A stretch of DNA of 64,000 nucleotides from Budorcas taxicolor (lineage: Eukaryota > Chordata > Mammalia > Artiodactyla > Bovidae). Made by a program: the position numbers and the translations under genes. The notes under the pieces were generated by a model that was given only the letters and a program-made list of their open reading frames with translations, was not told where the DNA came from and did not search any database. Shown here one piece after another: positions 1-10,296 of this stretch. The stretch covers positions 32,108,001 through 32,172,000 of the forward strand of contig NC_068915.1 of NCBI RefSeq assembly GCF_023091745.1, in the 5' to 3' direction. Within the stretch, counting starts at the first letter, position 1; the number at the start of each line of letters is the position of its first letter.

Positions 1-1150
1 ACTTATGTAAGTGATTCCATCACACGGCAATTAATATCAATCTGCCTGTAGGGTTCAAGTCATTATTTCTGAATGTAAATTTGTTTAATGTTTATTTTTT
101 CTCAAAATGTGTACCTTAGTAAGATGGCAACACTGAGAGAATATAATTTTGACTAAAGGATAGTTGCTATAAAGTACACTTTCCAGGAAAAGTAGTTTTG
201 GAATCATTTGTTCATTGATTCTTTCAAAATATATCAAGTGCCTATTTTATGCCAGATGTCAAGGTAGTTTACACATTAGTATGAAACAAAACAACATTCC
301 CATCTTCAAATTCTTCATAATGTGTTTAGAAAACAAATAGTAAAACTTTAGGTCTGGAAGAACCTTAGGGAATCTGAATCGCAATTACATCACAATAAAA
401 CTGAGAACATCAAAATCAGAGATATTGAAGAATGTAATAAGGAGAATCACAGTACTCCTGGGTGGCTCTTTCCCTGGCATTGAGTCAATGATCCAGTTAC
501 ATTCTAAACTGGGATACTGACATCGTGAACACATCAACACAGTGTCTGTTGAAAGAAGAACCATGTTACAGCCCAGTCTACAAAGAAAATATGATACTGT
601 CATTCACATCACTTTGGCCAGGACTCACCAGCATGACCTCTACCTAACTCAGCAGAGGTGGGGAAATACTGTCCTCCATTTTGCTTAAAAAAAAAGAAAG
701 AAAGAAAGAAAATTGGTGAGCAAACAGCTCAGCTCTGTAACTTTTCTAGTAGGAAGAGCAGTTTCTGGGTTTTTTCCTTTATCCTCTGAAGCCTGAAAAT
801 CTATAAAAACCAATGTTCAGATTTACTTGGCTTGACATATGCCCTCAAAATGAAAGCCAGCTTCAGCACTCCACCGGCTTTTCTGCATGGTTTTGCCACC
901 TTATACAAGCATTTATGAAGATATTTTCAACAATTTACACACCATTTTTAGCTATTTTAACAGGACTATTACTCCAGTTACCTAGTGTATCATGCTGGAA
1001 ACAGAACAGCTTTTCACATTTATTTCTGTCAATTTTACTTCTAGTCGTTTTTGAGTCTTTAATTCCAATCTATCTTAATAAATTAGACACTGATTAGTAT
1101 TCAATCATTTCAGGCACTATCTCCTACTTTCATATTTAGGCTTTCTTTAT
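1..1150. other. AT-rich intronic sequence without a gene
   Basis: Nothing coding is convincing. At about 190-330 there is a weak match to a widespread old mammalian repeat motif (a 'catttattgagtgcctactatgtgccag'-like pattern), family uncertain. A short A-rich/GAAA tract lies at about 688-712. The open frames here lack recognisable domains. Confidence 0.5.
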
Positions 1151-1760
1151 CTTCATCAAAATCACCAATAAAAATGTCCAATAGGACAGATTCAGGACAC
1201 AAGAACATTACAGGCTTTTGTAGAATAGAATGCCTAGCACTAGTTCCCACTGCTAACTACATGGAGGATAGCAAAGATCACGAGTATGCCACGCATCAGG
1301 AACACAAGTCCACTTCTGCCCACTGCATCTTGGTATCAGACTCACCAAGGAAAACACAATGTAGTCAAGCACTGGATGGAGCAGTGCTTTTACCCACATA
1401 GAGAAGAGACTGAGCAAGATCAATTCTAGTAATGGGTGTTGATCCCCCATGGCTAGTGGGTCCCCACAGCTGACTCCCAGCAGCCTGTATGCACACCTCT
1501 CGTGATGCAGTAAGACGACTCCAACCAGTGGAGTATGACATTCTGAGAGTTGGGGTTGTGACTGAAGGCCACTGACACATGCGCTTAAGCAGAACAAAGC
1601 AACACACATTGTGTGAGACTGGAACAGGGAAAGATCTTTCCACACAAGGCAATCAGCTTGACACAGGCAGTGTGGGCTCTTTAGCTCTTGATAAGGGACT
1701 GTTCAGATCCAAGGAGCATTCTTATGTGGCAGAGAGGAGGTCAAAAGATTACACATGAGA
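1151..1760. other. Unclassified, less AT-rich segment, possible old repeat
   Basis: This segment has a higher GC content and more CpG than its flanks, with a 130-codon open frame on the minus strand (1253-1645). The predicted peptide shows no domain I recognise, has low-quality composition and no splice context. It could be a decayed repeat or unique intron. Confidence 0.3.
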
Positions 1761-3421
1761 CTGCCATTCCCAGCAGTTTTTCAGCATGTAAATGTTGAGA
1801 AATGTGGACAACTGCTGGTTTCTTTGATCATGTTACTCCTTTAATCTTCATCACGTGTTTCCAATTACACTTTCAGTTTTATTTTACAACTACCCAACAT
1901 TCTTGAGTCATTTACTCGCTGGCCATAAATCATTCTTTCTCCTTCTCTGAAACACCTAAAATATTTTCTAAACTATAAGTCAACATCTAATTAGAGCTTT
2001 ACCATTGGTCATTCTGAGGCAGCATTTCTTCTACCAGAATAACCCACAAAAGGGAATTCTTAATCTGTTACTACTACACTGGTGACAATGAATAGCTGGT
2101 ATTGAACACCATTTGGTTCCAGAGATGAGCCTGAAGCACCAATAAATAGTTTAGCAAACTATAAATATATAATGAGCTCACATGCCAACCAGTATATGTC
2201 CACCTGTTCAATTAAGCTGTGAATAATTATATATATTCTATCCTTTTTTTCACTTCTAGTGAAATTATACCTCGTTTGTTTCGTCTCATGCTTTTCTTCA
2301 AAAGGCAGTTTTGAACTTTTTGTCTTCAGCTTTTTGAAACAAGGCCTAACAACCACCTTTGTTTAGCATCACCAAATAATTTTTAAAGACAATTTCTCTC
2401 TCTTTTTTGACCTACTTATTTTCCCACTCTAGTTTACAAAGTAGAATATCAAACTGAAAGTCTGCTTTAAAATTGGCAAACAGTGAAATTACATAGTTCA
2501 TTTGCAAAATGGTCATAAGGTTTTAAGATTAAATTGTGAGGACTTAATTATCTTATTATTTTGGATGTATTTTCATTCTGAATCTATAACCTGAAACAAA
2601 GAGAATTGTTTTTGTGAAGTCACTTGTGCTATTCCATGAAATATTGTTCCTTGCACACTTAGAAATTAGTATTCATCTTTCTATTTTACCAGGTAAAATT
2701 TAAGCATTCCAAAATATTAAACAGCTTGCATTCCATATGAAGTCTGTTTACACTGAAGCTGATCCGTATCTATTAAAATCTTATGCATACTTCATCAAAC
2801 TTAAGTCAAGATTTCAGAACACAAACACACATTTTTATTTTACTGTACCTTGAGGCACATAAAAGAAGTCCATTTAATGTGATTATCAGACTGAAATGTC
2901 ATCTTGAGATGAAAACTACTCTTTCTACAGAACTAATATCGTAGCTTTCACTGACATTGTAGCTTTCACATTTAAAATATAAAGTGAGATGTTTATTTTT
3001 TTAACAGTGATATATTTCATAGGATTCAGATTACGAAGTTAAATGTGTTTATGCCACACTTGTTCCAATCTTTTGTTCTCACCGTAGTTTATGGGTATCA
3101 TAACTATAATACTTGGGGGATGTTGTTTTACTATAATCTTTGTTAACCTTATTAAGATCAAGACCTGGCTGACTTGATCACAGGATTCAAAACCAAGAAG
3201 GCAATGCCTCATTTCTGCCTTGGTTGTTGGTGAGAAGACTGAGATCATTGTAGGAGGTGATATCAAAGTTACATGTCTTCTTATTTCTCCTCTTGAGGTG
3301 GAATCCTGAGGCTATGAAAGTAGGAAAGGATGGGAAAGCCAAGAGAAACACTTGTATTAGTATGTTGGATCTGAGATTCCTGAGGTATTCTTTGCAGGCA
3401 TACCAGACCTCAGATTCAAGC
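1761..3421. other. AT-rich intronic sequence, nothing recognised
   Basis: No gene, RNA or clear repeat family is visible. The small open frames are random-looking and full of Lys/Ile/Asn or Phe/Leu runs. Confidence 0.5.
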
Positions 3422-3899
3422 TGTAAGGTTGGACCCGGGGGGGGGGCCATGATGGGCCGCCCCTCCTCTCCCTCCCGCCAGTGAGAAGGTCCCTAACAGA
3501 AGGATCCTCCCGGATCCCAGGGACCAATGACAGCACACTTCGCCGGTTGCCATGACGAGCTGCCCCTCCTCTCCCCTGCTGGCGGGGGAAGTCTCTAACG
3601 GAGGGAGCCTCCCAGATCCCGGGGACCAATGACAGCACACTTTGCAACTAAAGCTGCCCCGCTGCAGCCACATAGAAAGACCTATCAGCCCGCGATGCTG
3701 TGAACCAGCAACCTATTCAAACCCCCATCCACTAAACCCTGCCATCCCTCGCAGCGTGCATATATAAACAAACTTCTAACGCGGCCCTGGCGCCTGCTAG
3801 ACCTGCCCCGTTCGGGTCCGGGAACCCCGCCCGGGAGCGCTTCGCCATTAAGGCCTGTAAGACATTCTTTTGGTGGACCTGGTTGTCTCTTACCTAACA
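3422..3899 (+). repeat. 5' LTR of the ERV
   Basis: It starts TGTAAGG and ends CCTAACA. U3 carries an imperfect 102-bp tandem duplication, each copy ending in an ACCAATGACAGCACA module (CCAAT boxes near 3523 and 3625). A TATA-like TATATAAA lies at 3761-3768. A possible polyadenylation motif near 3847 is mutated to ATTAAG. Confidence 0.92.
3761..3768 (+). promoter_or_regulatory. TATA box of the 5' LTR
   Basis: TATATAAA follows a GC-rich U3 with two CCAAT boxes. The same motif is at 9003-9010 in the 3' LTR. Activity is unknown. Confidence 0.6.
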
Positions 3900-4303
3900 T
3901 TTGAAGCCCAATGTGGGGCTCGAGGCGAGGGCCCATCTCGTGATGAGCGGGATTTGCAGCCCCCTCGGGTCTGGCCTGCGCTGGACCAGGTCACCCCGTC
4001 ACCCCTCCGGGACCATTCAACCGTCTGGCAGGATACAGGGTAAGTTCCACCGGTCGGGCTCTGGGGGTTTTTGCTTCCATGGCGATTACTCCCTAGGATG
4101 TCCCGGTTCTGGTAAATCGCGGCCGCGTCTGGACCCGTCCTCTGCAAGCCAGGCTTGCTTCCTCGCCGCCTGTCAATTTGGAGATGTCCATCTTGGCTGA
4201 GTGGCCTTCTCCTCGCTGGGTTGACAGCCCATTCAGGGACGCCTGACCGGACTACTCCCAGCCCCGTTAACAACTGGTCCAGGACCTTCGTTTCATAGTC
4301 GCC
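3900..4303 (+). other. ERV leader with degenerate primer-binding site and splice donor
   Basis: Between the LTR and the gag start is a non-coding leader. A TGGGGCTCGAGGCG stretch at 3915-3928 is weakly similar to a tRNA-Pro-type primer-binding site, but its offset from the LTR and its mismatches make this uncertain. AGG|GTAAGT at about 4037-4045 is a consensus splice donor in the position expected for making a subgenomic (env) mRNA. Confidence 0.5.
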
Positions 4304-4680
4304 ATGGGGGCAGCTCCCTCCAAGCCCGACCGGCCCTGGTCTACACCACTAGAATGTTTACTTGCCAACCTCAAAACTCTACATATCTCCAGAGAAATTC
4401 GTTCCAAATGCTTAACCTTCTTTTGTTCTGAGGCATGGCCCCAATATTCTTTAGATAATGGCTCACAATGGCCACCAATCGGAACTTTCGATTTTGACAT
4501 CCTCTGTGACTTAGATAATTACTGCCAGAAGACAGGAAAATGGTCTGAGGTACCCTACATACGGGCTTTCTGGCTGTTGCGCTCCCGTCCCACCCTATAT
4601 ACCCGCTGTTCCCCCTCTGAAATTCTTCTAACTATCGCCCTTGCCAACTTCTCCCATGTCTTCCCCTCCTCCACCGCCCT

Positions 4681-5100
4681 CACAGCCCAGCCCTCCTGTG
4701 ATAAAGCCGCCTCTATATCCACCCTTCCCTTCATGCCCGGCTTCACCGACCTCCCCCACACCAACTCCCCCTCTATCGCCTTCACCCACTCCCTCCATAT
4801 CCAGCTCTCCTGTGACTATGCCTCCCGCTGCCCCTTGGCTCCGTCCTTGGCTCCGTCCTTGGCTCCATCTCTCCATCCACCCCTTCCCCCCTTATCATCT
4901 CCCCCTTCACCGTCCTCACAGCCCAGCTCTCCTGTGACTACACCTCTCACCGCTCCTATGGCTCCGTCCTTGGCTCCGTCTCTCCATCCACCCCTTCCCC
5001 CTTATTGCCGCCCCCCACTGTTCTCACAGCCCAGCTCTCCTGTGACTATGCCTCTCGCCGCTCCCATGGCTCCACCTCAATATCCACCCCTTCCTCCATG
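4681..5100 (+). repeat. Minisatellite-like tandem repeat in the gag proline-rich region
   Basis: A CAGCYCTCCTGTGA core recurs at about 4688, 4802, 4924 and 5032, giving about four imperfect units of 108-122 bp. Inside them a short GGCTCCGTCCTT unit is itself repeated in tandem near 4846-4870 and 4960-4980. The repeats encode Ser/Pro/Leu-rich sequence in several frames. Confidence 0.75.
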
Positions 5101-5387
5101 CCCCCGCTTTCTGACTCACCAGTCAGCTCACACACAAGGTTGCAGACTGCTCCCAATCTGCCGCCAGCTCCCCTGTTTCCTCTCCGCCAGGTGGCCGGCT
5201 TGGAGTGTCTCACTCATGTCCACGTACCCTTTTCACTCCAAGACCTTGCCCATATCGAACAGCGGCTAGGCTCCTACTCAGCCAACCCTTCCAATTACAT
5301 CAAAAACTTCACCCAGCTATCTCGATCTTATGCCCTCACTTGGCAAGACATATTTGTCATCCTGGGGTTCACTACTACCTCAGAAGA

Positions 5388-5397
5388 AAAAAAAAAA
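5388..5397 (+). other. Homopolymer A-run at the capsid frame change
   Basis: A run of about ten or eleven A residues lies where the capsid reading frame switches from one frame to another. Slippage at this run, in the germline or in sequencing, is the simplest cause of the break. Confidence 0.6.
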
Positions 5398-6177
5398 GGG
5401 CCATTTGGGCTGCACCAAGAATGGTAGCAGACCAGAAACATGTAGCCAACCCGGCAGACCCAGCCCGGCCACCCGGAGCGGCTGCTATTCCAGACGTAGA
5501 CCCAGACTGGGACTATCAAGAGGGACAAAGAGGGAGGGCCAACATTCAATACATGATAGAATGCCTATTAGAGGGAATAGAGACCACCTCCCTTAAGGTA
5601 GTTCCCGATGAAAACCCAGCAGCCTTTCTTAACAGGCTGACAGAGGTTTTCACCACCTATACCCGGATTGCCCCAGATTCTCCGGTGGGGGTTACTACCC
5701 TAGCCAACCGTTTTATATCCCAATCAGCTTCAGACATCAGAAAAAAACTATCCAAGGCTGAGGATGGGCCTCAGACCCCCCTCGAGACCTGGTAAAAATG
5801 GCCTTTAAGGTTTACAATGCCCGAGAAGAAGCCACCAAAGCCAGCTGCAAGGCAAGGCTTAAACAAAAAGCCGAACTCCAGGCTAACCTCCTTGAGAGAC
5901 ACACCCAGGCACTGGTAGCAGTCCTGCAGCCAGCCACGGGACAAAAGGTGGGTCCCCAGAAGCCACCACTGGGAACCTGCTTCAAATGCTGTCATGAGGG
6001 CCGTGCCCTTGTTGCAAACAATCGGGACATTGGGCGAGTGATTGTCACCAGGCGACTCAGGCCCCGGCCTTACCGGGCCAAGGTCTGGGCTCCCAAAAGG
6101 ACATTTCCTCCCCACACCCCACCTTGGAACTTCTCTCCTTTGGTGAAGATTGACGGCGCCCAGACTCGGGGACCCCC

Positions 6178-6564
6178 ATGACCCAAGCCGAGCCCAGGGT
6201 AATGCTTCAAGTGGCAGGTAAGTCTATCAATTTCTTGATGGATACGGGGGCTGCTTACTCGGTCCTTACTTCCTTCGGGGGCACCTTACATCCTTCCCAG
6301 GTCTCGGTGGTGGGTATAGATGGCACATCTTCACGACCCTTGCAGACTGGGCCACAGCCCTGTCAACTTGACCATTTCTTGTTCACTCACTCTTTTCTGA
6401 TAATCCCTTCATGCCCCACTCCCCTGCTGGGGCAAGACATTTTAGCTAAACTTAAGGCCACCATTCACTTACCTCTTCCACTTTCCCAGGCTCTCACCTT
6501 GCCCCTACTCTTCCTCTGTTCCCCTGAGGCTCCAATTTGTCGACCCTACCATTTGGGACACTGA
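6178..6564 (+). pseudogene. ERV aspartic protease remnant (pro)
   Basis: This 128-codon frame carries the retroviral protease active-site motif LMDTGA near residues 20-25 and the conserved LLGQDIL stretch near residues 84-90, where the family usually has an Arg or similar after Gly. It retains the core length of about 100 residues. It overlaps the end of the nucleocapsid remnant in another frame. The downstream RT reads in a different frame, so a frameshift lies at about 6500-6545 and the protease-RT polyprotein is broken. The frame ends in TGA at 6562-6564. Confidence 0.85.
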
Positions 6565-7860
6565 AATCCCTCTGGTAGCAACCCATCACACCCCCGTCCT
6601 GATCAAACTACATAATCCTTCCCACTTCCCAAGCCACCCTCAGTTCCCCATCTCTCAGACTCACCTACGCGGTCTTAAGCCAATCATAGACCGCCTCTTA
6701 GGCCAGGGCCTCCTGGTCCCCACGGCTTCGCCCTGCAATACCCCCATTCTCCCGGTACGGAAAGCTTCTGGCGGTTACGGACTGGTCCAGGACCTTCGAC
6801 TGATAAACGAGGCCATAATTCCTGCTCATCCAATTGTCCCCAATCCTTATACCTTGCTTTCTGACATCCCTAGCAATACAACTCACTTTACTGTCATAGA
6901 CCTCAAAGGTGCCTTTTTCACCATTCCCTTACACCCAGACTGTCAGTTCCTCTTTGCTTTCACACGGACCGACCCAGAAACCTGACAATCCTCCCAGCTA
7001 ACATGGACTGTCCTTCCCCAAGGGTTTAGACACAGCCCCCATTTTTTTGGCCAGGCTCTGGCCCGGGATCTGGCTACAAGTCCTCTGGCCCCTAGTGTCC
7101 TCTTACAGTATGTGGATGACCTTCTGCTCTGCAGCCCCTCACAAGCTCTCTCTCAGACACATACCACTATTCTTCTTAACTTCCTTAGCTCTAAAGGATA
7201 CTAAGCATCTCAACAAAAGGCCCAACTCACCCAGACCTCTGTAACTTACCTAGGTCTAAAGATTACCCCAACAACTAAAGCTCTAACTACTGACAGATTC
7301 AGCCTTCTCCGAGACCTCTGCCCCCTTCCACTGGAAAACAAATCTTATCCTTTTTGGGGTTAACAGGATTCTTCCAGCACTGGGTCCCCAACTATGCTTC
7401 ACTGGCTAAACCCCTCTACACAGCCGCAAAAGACACCCCTACTGGACCACTCTCTTCAGAAACAGAGGTCAAAAAGGCTTTCTACAACCTCTGCTCAGCT
7501 TTGCTGTCCTCTTCCCCACTCTTCCTGCCCAATCCCAATCTCCCCTATCACCTATATACTGATGAAAAGGGGGCATAGCCTTTGGAGCCCTCATACAGCC
7601 TGCGGGCCCTGAAATGCTGCCAGTGGCATTTATCTCCAAACAGTTAGACCCCACCGCCCGGGGATGGTTTCCCCTGCCTATGTGCCCTGGCAGCAGCAGT
7701 TTCTCTATACTCAGATACAAAAAAGCTAATTCGAGATCAACCCCTAACTATATTCTCACCACACTGCTTGGCTGACCTTCTGGCTTCCAAATTCCTGTCA
7801 GACCTTAGCAACTCTCAGCTCCAGCAATTCACCATTACTAAGACACCCCTGCCTCCTGCC
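6545..7860 (+). pseudogene. ERV reverse transcriptase / partial RNase H remnant (pol)
   Basis: The RT fingers and palm are readable, with an LPKGF-type stretch near 7010-7030 and the catalytic YVDD box at 7109-7120. In that frame an in-frame TGA lies at 6983-6985 and a TAA at 7202-7204. The thumb/connection continues in a second frame (7354-7578), ending at a DEKG-like junction to RNase H. Further sequence to about 7860 resembles the connection/RNase H start in a third frame. Catalytic RNase H residues and the integrase HHCC and DDE motifs were not found. This is a clear gamma-type pol, dead through stops and frameshifts and truncated 3'. Confidence 0.85.
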
Positions 7861-8668
7861 AGTGAGTGACACGTCCTGTCCAATGCTTGACTGGCCTCAT
7901 CCTCTGTGGCTGCTGCCAGTCACAACTTTGGCTATACTCTTCACCATTGGACTGGCTGTCACGGCTGCCCCCAGGACTGGCCGGCCACACTCCGACTTTC
8001 ACTGGCCCTTACCTTATCATCTGTTCACTACTCCTGGGGTGCTATTCCTTTGGGGCACCCTGACCTGGCCATATGTCTCTCACCCTAGCCTGCCTTGAGG
8101 ACTTTATCTTGGCCCTATTACAGGACCTTTGGCTAGCTACCCCAATCACCGACTGTGACTCTTTCTTTCAGGCAATTTTTGATCTACACTTACAGGGGAC
8201 CTTCCTCCTTTTTACGGAATCTCAAGTTGCCTTCTTCTCTTTTATCACTTTCCTTCTAGTATTATGGCTAAACATGTTCTTGCCACTATTCCTCCTGGCC
8301 ATGATAATACGAGCTGGACAACCTACACCCTGCCCCCAGGGCTGCACAGTACGAAGCCGCTGGGGAACTGGGTTCACAGCCTACACTTATGTCCACCGAG
8401 ACTGTTATGCTCCACCTGCCCAGCTATGCTCTCATGGAGGACCTTGTGTTTTTCAGATCATCCTCCAGAGGTTCAGGGACCTGACCCAGACGGCTACTGG
8501 ATGGATGCTAATGGTGGCCGCATACTCCCAATTCCCGTCCAGAGACCCTGAGGCCCCCTAAAGGTCACCAGAATCTGGCCACGACCCTCAGCCCCAACGA
8601 CGCCCCAGTTCAGCAGGAAGTACCCAGAAATGATAACGGCACCCCTTATCCTATCGAAAGGGTCAGAA
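7861..8668 (+). other. Unassigned 3' interior of the ERV (possible env or late pol remnant)
   Basis: After the pol remnant the interior is only about 800 bp, far too short for integrase plus env. A 162-codon frame (8073-8561) contains a long hydrophobic stretch near residues 40-80, followed by a Cys-containing segment that could be envelope-derived, but I see no CWLC, furin site or immunosuppressive-like region. A different frame (8264-8551) is also open. I cannot assign it. The end before the 3' LTR (cgaaagggtcagaa) is a poor polypurine tract. Confidence 0.4.
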
Positions 8669-9147
8669 TGTAAGGTCGGACCCCGGGGGCCATGATGGGC
8701 CGCCCCTCCTCTCCCTCCTGCCGGTGAGAAGGTCCCTAACAGAAGGATCCTCCTGGATCCCGGGGACCAATGACAGCACACTTCGCCGGTTGCCATGGCG
8801 AGCCACCCTCCTCTCCCCCGCCAGTGGGGGAGGTCTCTAACAGAGAGAGCCTCCCAGATCCCGGGGACCAATGACAGCACACTTTGCCGCTGAAGCCGCC
8901 CCGCCCCAGCCACATGGAAAGACCTATCAGCCTGCGACGCCGCGAACTGGCAACCTATCCAAACCCCCATCCACTAAATCCTGCCATCCCTGGCAGCGTG
9001 CATATATAAACAAACTTCCAACGCGGCCCTGGCGCCCGGACTTCCTTGACCTGCCCCGTTCGGGTCCGGGAGCCCCGCCCGAGAGCACTTCGCCATTAAA
9101 GCCTGTAAGACATTCTTTTGGTGGACCTGGTTGTCTTTTACCTAACA
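8669..9147 (+). repeat. 3' LTR of the ERV
   Basis: It runs from TGTAAGG to CCTAACA and is collinear with the 5' LTR. By hand alignment it differs from it by about 40 substitutions and a few small indels over ~470 bp. CCAAT boxes near 8766 and 8867 show that the U3 duplication was present before integration. TATATAAA lies at 9003-9010 and an ATTAAA polyadenylation signal at 9095-9100. Confidence 0.92.
9095..9100 (+). terminator. ATTAAA polyadenylation signal of the 3' LTR
   Basis: ATTAAA lies about 50 bp before the LTR end, with a GT-rich stretch downstream (ttttggtggacctggttgtc). It is intact here but mutated to ATTAAG in the 5' LTR. Confidence 0.6.
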
Positions 9148-9386
9148 CAGCCTCTATATAAAGCTCTATGTCCACCTTGTAGACTTCAAGTACAGTGATG
9201 GTAGCTCAGAGGGCAGAAATGAAGATGAGCCTGAGGCAACGCTTCTGGCCATAATCCATGGGTAACATTCAGGGATTTGAAAGTTTCTATAAATCTTGTA
9301 ACAAGACACAAAGCTTCTGAGAGAGCCAGAGGTCCAAGGTTCAAGACAAAGAGACCACCATTTACAGGAACTTCCCAAATTAGGGC

Positions 9387-9652
9387 TGCTGCTGCTGCTG
9401 CTGCTAAGTCACTTCAGTCGTGTCTGACTCTGTGTGACGCCATAGACGGCAGCCCACCAGGCTTCCCCATCCCTGGGATTCTCCAGGCAAGAACACTGGA
9501 GTGGGTTTCCATTTCCTTCTCCAATGCATGAAAGTAAAAAGTGAAAGTGAAGTTGCTCAGTCGTATCCGACTCTTAGCAACCCCATGGACTGCAGCCTAC
9601 CAGGCTCCTCCATCCATGGATTTTCCAGGCAAGAGTACCATCGCCTTCTCCG
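9387..9652 (-). mobile_element. Bov-A2 SINE (dimeric)
   Basis: Two Bov-A units in tandem lie in inverse orientation, with the characteristic (GCT)n end at 9386-9405. It is flanked by an 11-bp target duplication, CAAATTAGGGC, at 9376-9386 and 9653-9663. Confidence 0.93.
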
Positions 9653-9663
9653 CAAATTAGGGC

Positions 9664-10042
9664 AGGTGAGCACAAACTTCAGAGTCATGGACAAACACCA
9701 AGAAATAGCCAGATGGAACCAGCTGCGTCTCTGTGGTCTCTAAGGGTAGAACAGCCAGACATCTGGCTCCTTAGATCTTCCTACCTGTCAAGTAAAATGA
9801 GTAAGTCCATGCTTATATGTGGTGTTCTTCAGAAGGGTGAGGGGTGGTGGTGGTGAGTATTTATAAGGAAAGAGACTACATCAACTAGAAGCATTTATAA
9901 TGGCAAGTTTAGAGAGAATCACTCCCTATCTTTTTGCTACTCCTACTTTTTATGATATGTCCTAGCTAAAGAGATTTATCAATTATATAATTATCTCTGT
10001 TTTGTGTATTTAAGTATGGTGTGAAAATGTTTACAACTTCAT
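9664..10042. other. Intron, nothing recognised
   Basis: Short unique-looking stretch between two SINEs. A ggtggtggtggt run lies near 9843. Confidence 0.5.
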
Positions 10043-10057
10043 TAATAAATAATAGGT

Positions 10058-10281
10058 GGTTGTTTTGTGCGTGCTCAGTCATGTCTGACTCTTCGCATCC
10101 CTGTTGACTGTAGCCCTCTAGGCTCCTCTGTCCATGGGATTCTCTAGGCAAGAATACTGGAGTGAGTTGCCAGTTCCTCCAGGGGATCTTTCCAACCCAG
10201 GAACTGAACTGGCATCTCCTGCAACTCTTGCGTTAGCAGGCAGGTTCTTTTACCACTGAGCCACCTGGAGAGTAGCTCCAC
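10058..10281 (-). mobile_element. Bov-tA SINE
   Basis: Full-length-like copy in inverse orientation. A 15-bp target duplication TAATAAATAATAGGT at 10043-10057 and 10282-10296 marks a precise insertion. Confidence 0.93.
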
Positions 10282-10296
10282 TAATAAATAATAGGT

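Larger units (their letters stand above)
4304..6181 (+). pseudogene. ERV gag remnant (matrix, proline-rich, capsid, nucleocapsid), frameshifted
   Basis: The start at 4304 has a good context (cgccATGG), and Gly at position 2 fits N-myristoylation of a matrix domain. Matrix-like sequence reads in one frame to about 4640. A proline-rich p12-like region follows, with a PPLY late-domain-type motif at 4707-4718 in another frame. The capsid N-terminal part reads from about 5160 to 5390 and its C-terminal part, with a major-homology-like stretch, from about 5400 to 5795 after a frame change at an A-run. A stop at about 5793 separates it from a nucleocapsid-like piece whose zinc knuckle begins CFKC but is degenerate. 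At least four frame changes make it non-functional. The proline-rich region is also expanded by tandem repeats. Confidence 0.85.
3422..9147 (+). mobile_element. Class I (gamma-like) endogenous retrovirus, defective provirus
   Basis: Two direct LTRs of 478 and 479 bp, each TG...CA, bound about 4.8 kb of interior. The order is leader with splice donor, gag remnants, protease, reverse transcriptase, and a degraded 3' region. gag and pol are broken by several frameshifts and stops, so no full viral protein can be made. RNase H is partial and no integrase was recognised. The flanks (ending aagc on the left, starting cagc on the right) match at three of four bases, so a 4-bp target duplication with one mutation is possible but unproven. 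The provirus lies antisense to GRID2. The region is much more GC-rich than the surrounding intron. Confidence 0.92.

Noticed and set aside
1253..1645. A 130-codon minus-strand frame that might be a small gene
   Set aside because: No recognisable domain, no splice or promoter context, overlapping frames of similar length, and it sits in an intron.
3915..3928. A clear tRNA-Pro primer-binding site
   Set aside because: It sits about 15 bp from the LTR end with several mismatches, so it is only a weak candidate and was not called as a separate feature.
4304..5269. A 321-codon open frame read as one complete protein
   Set aside because: Only its first third is matrix-like. The rest is a shadow frame across the proline-rich repeats, so it is not a functional gene.
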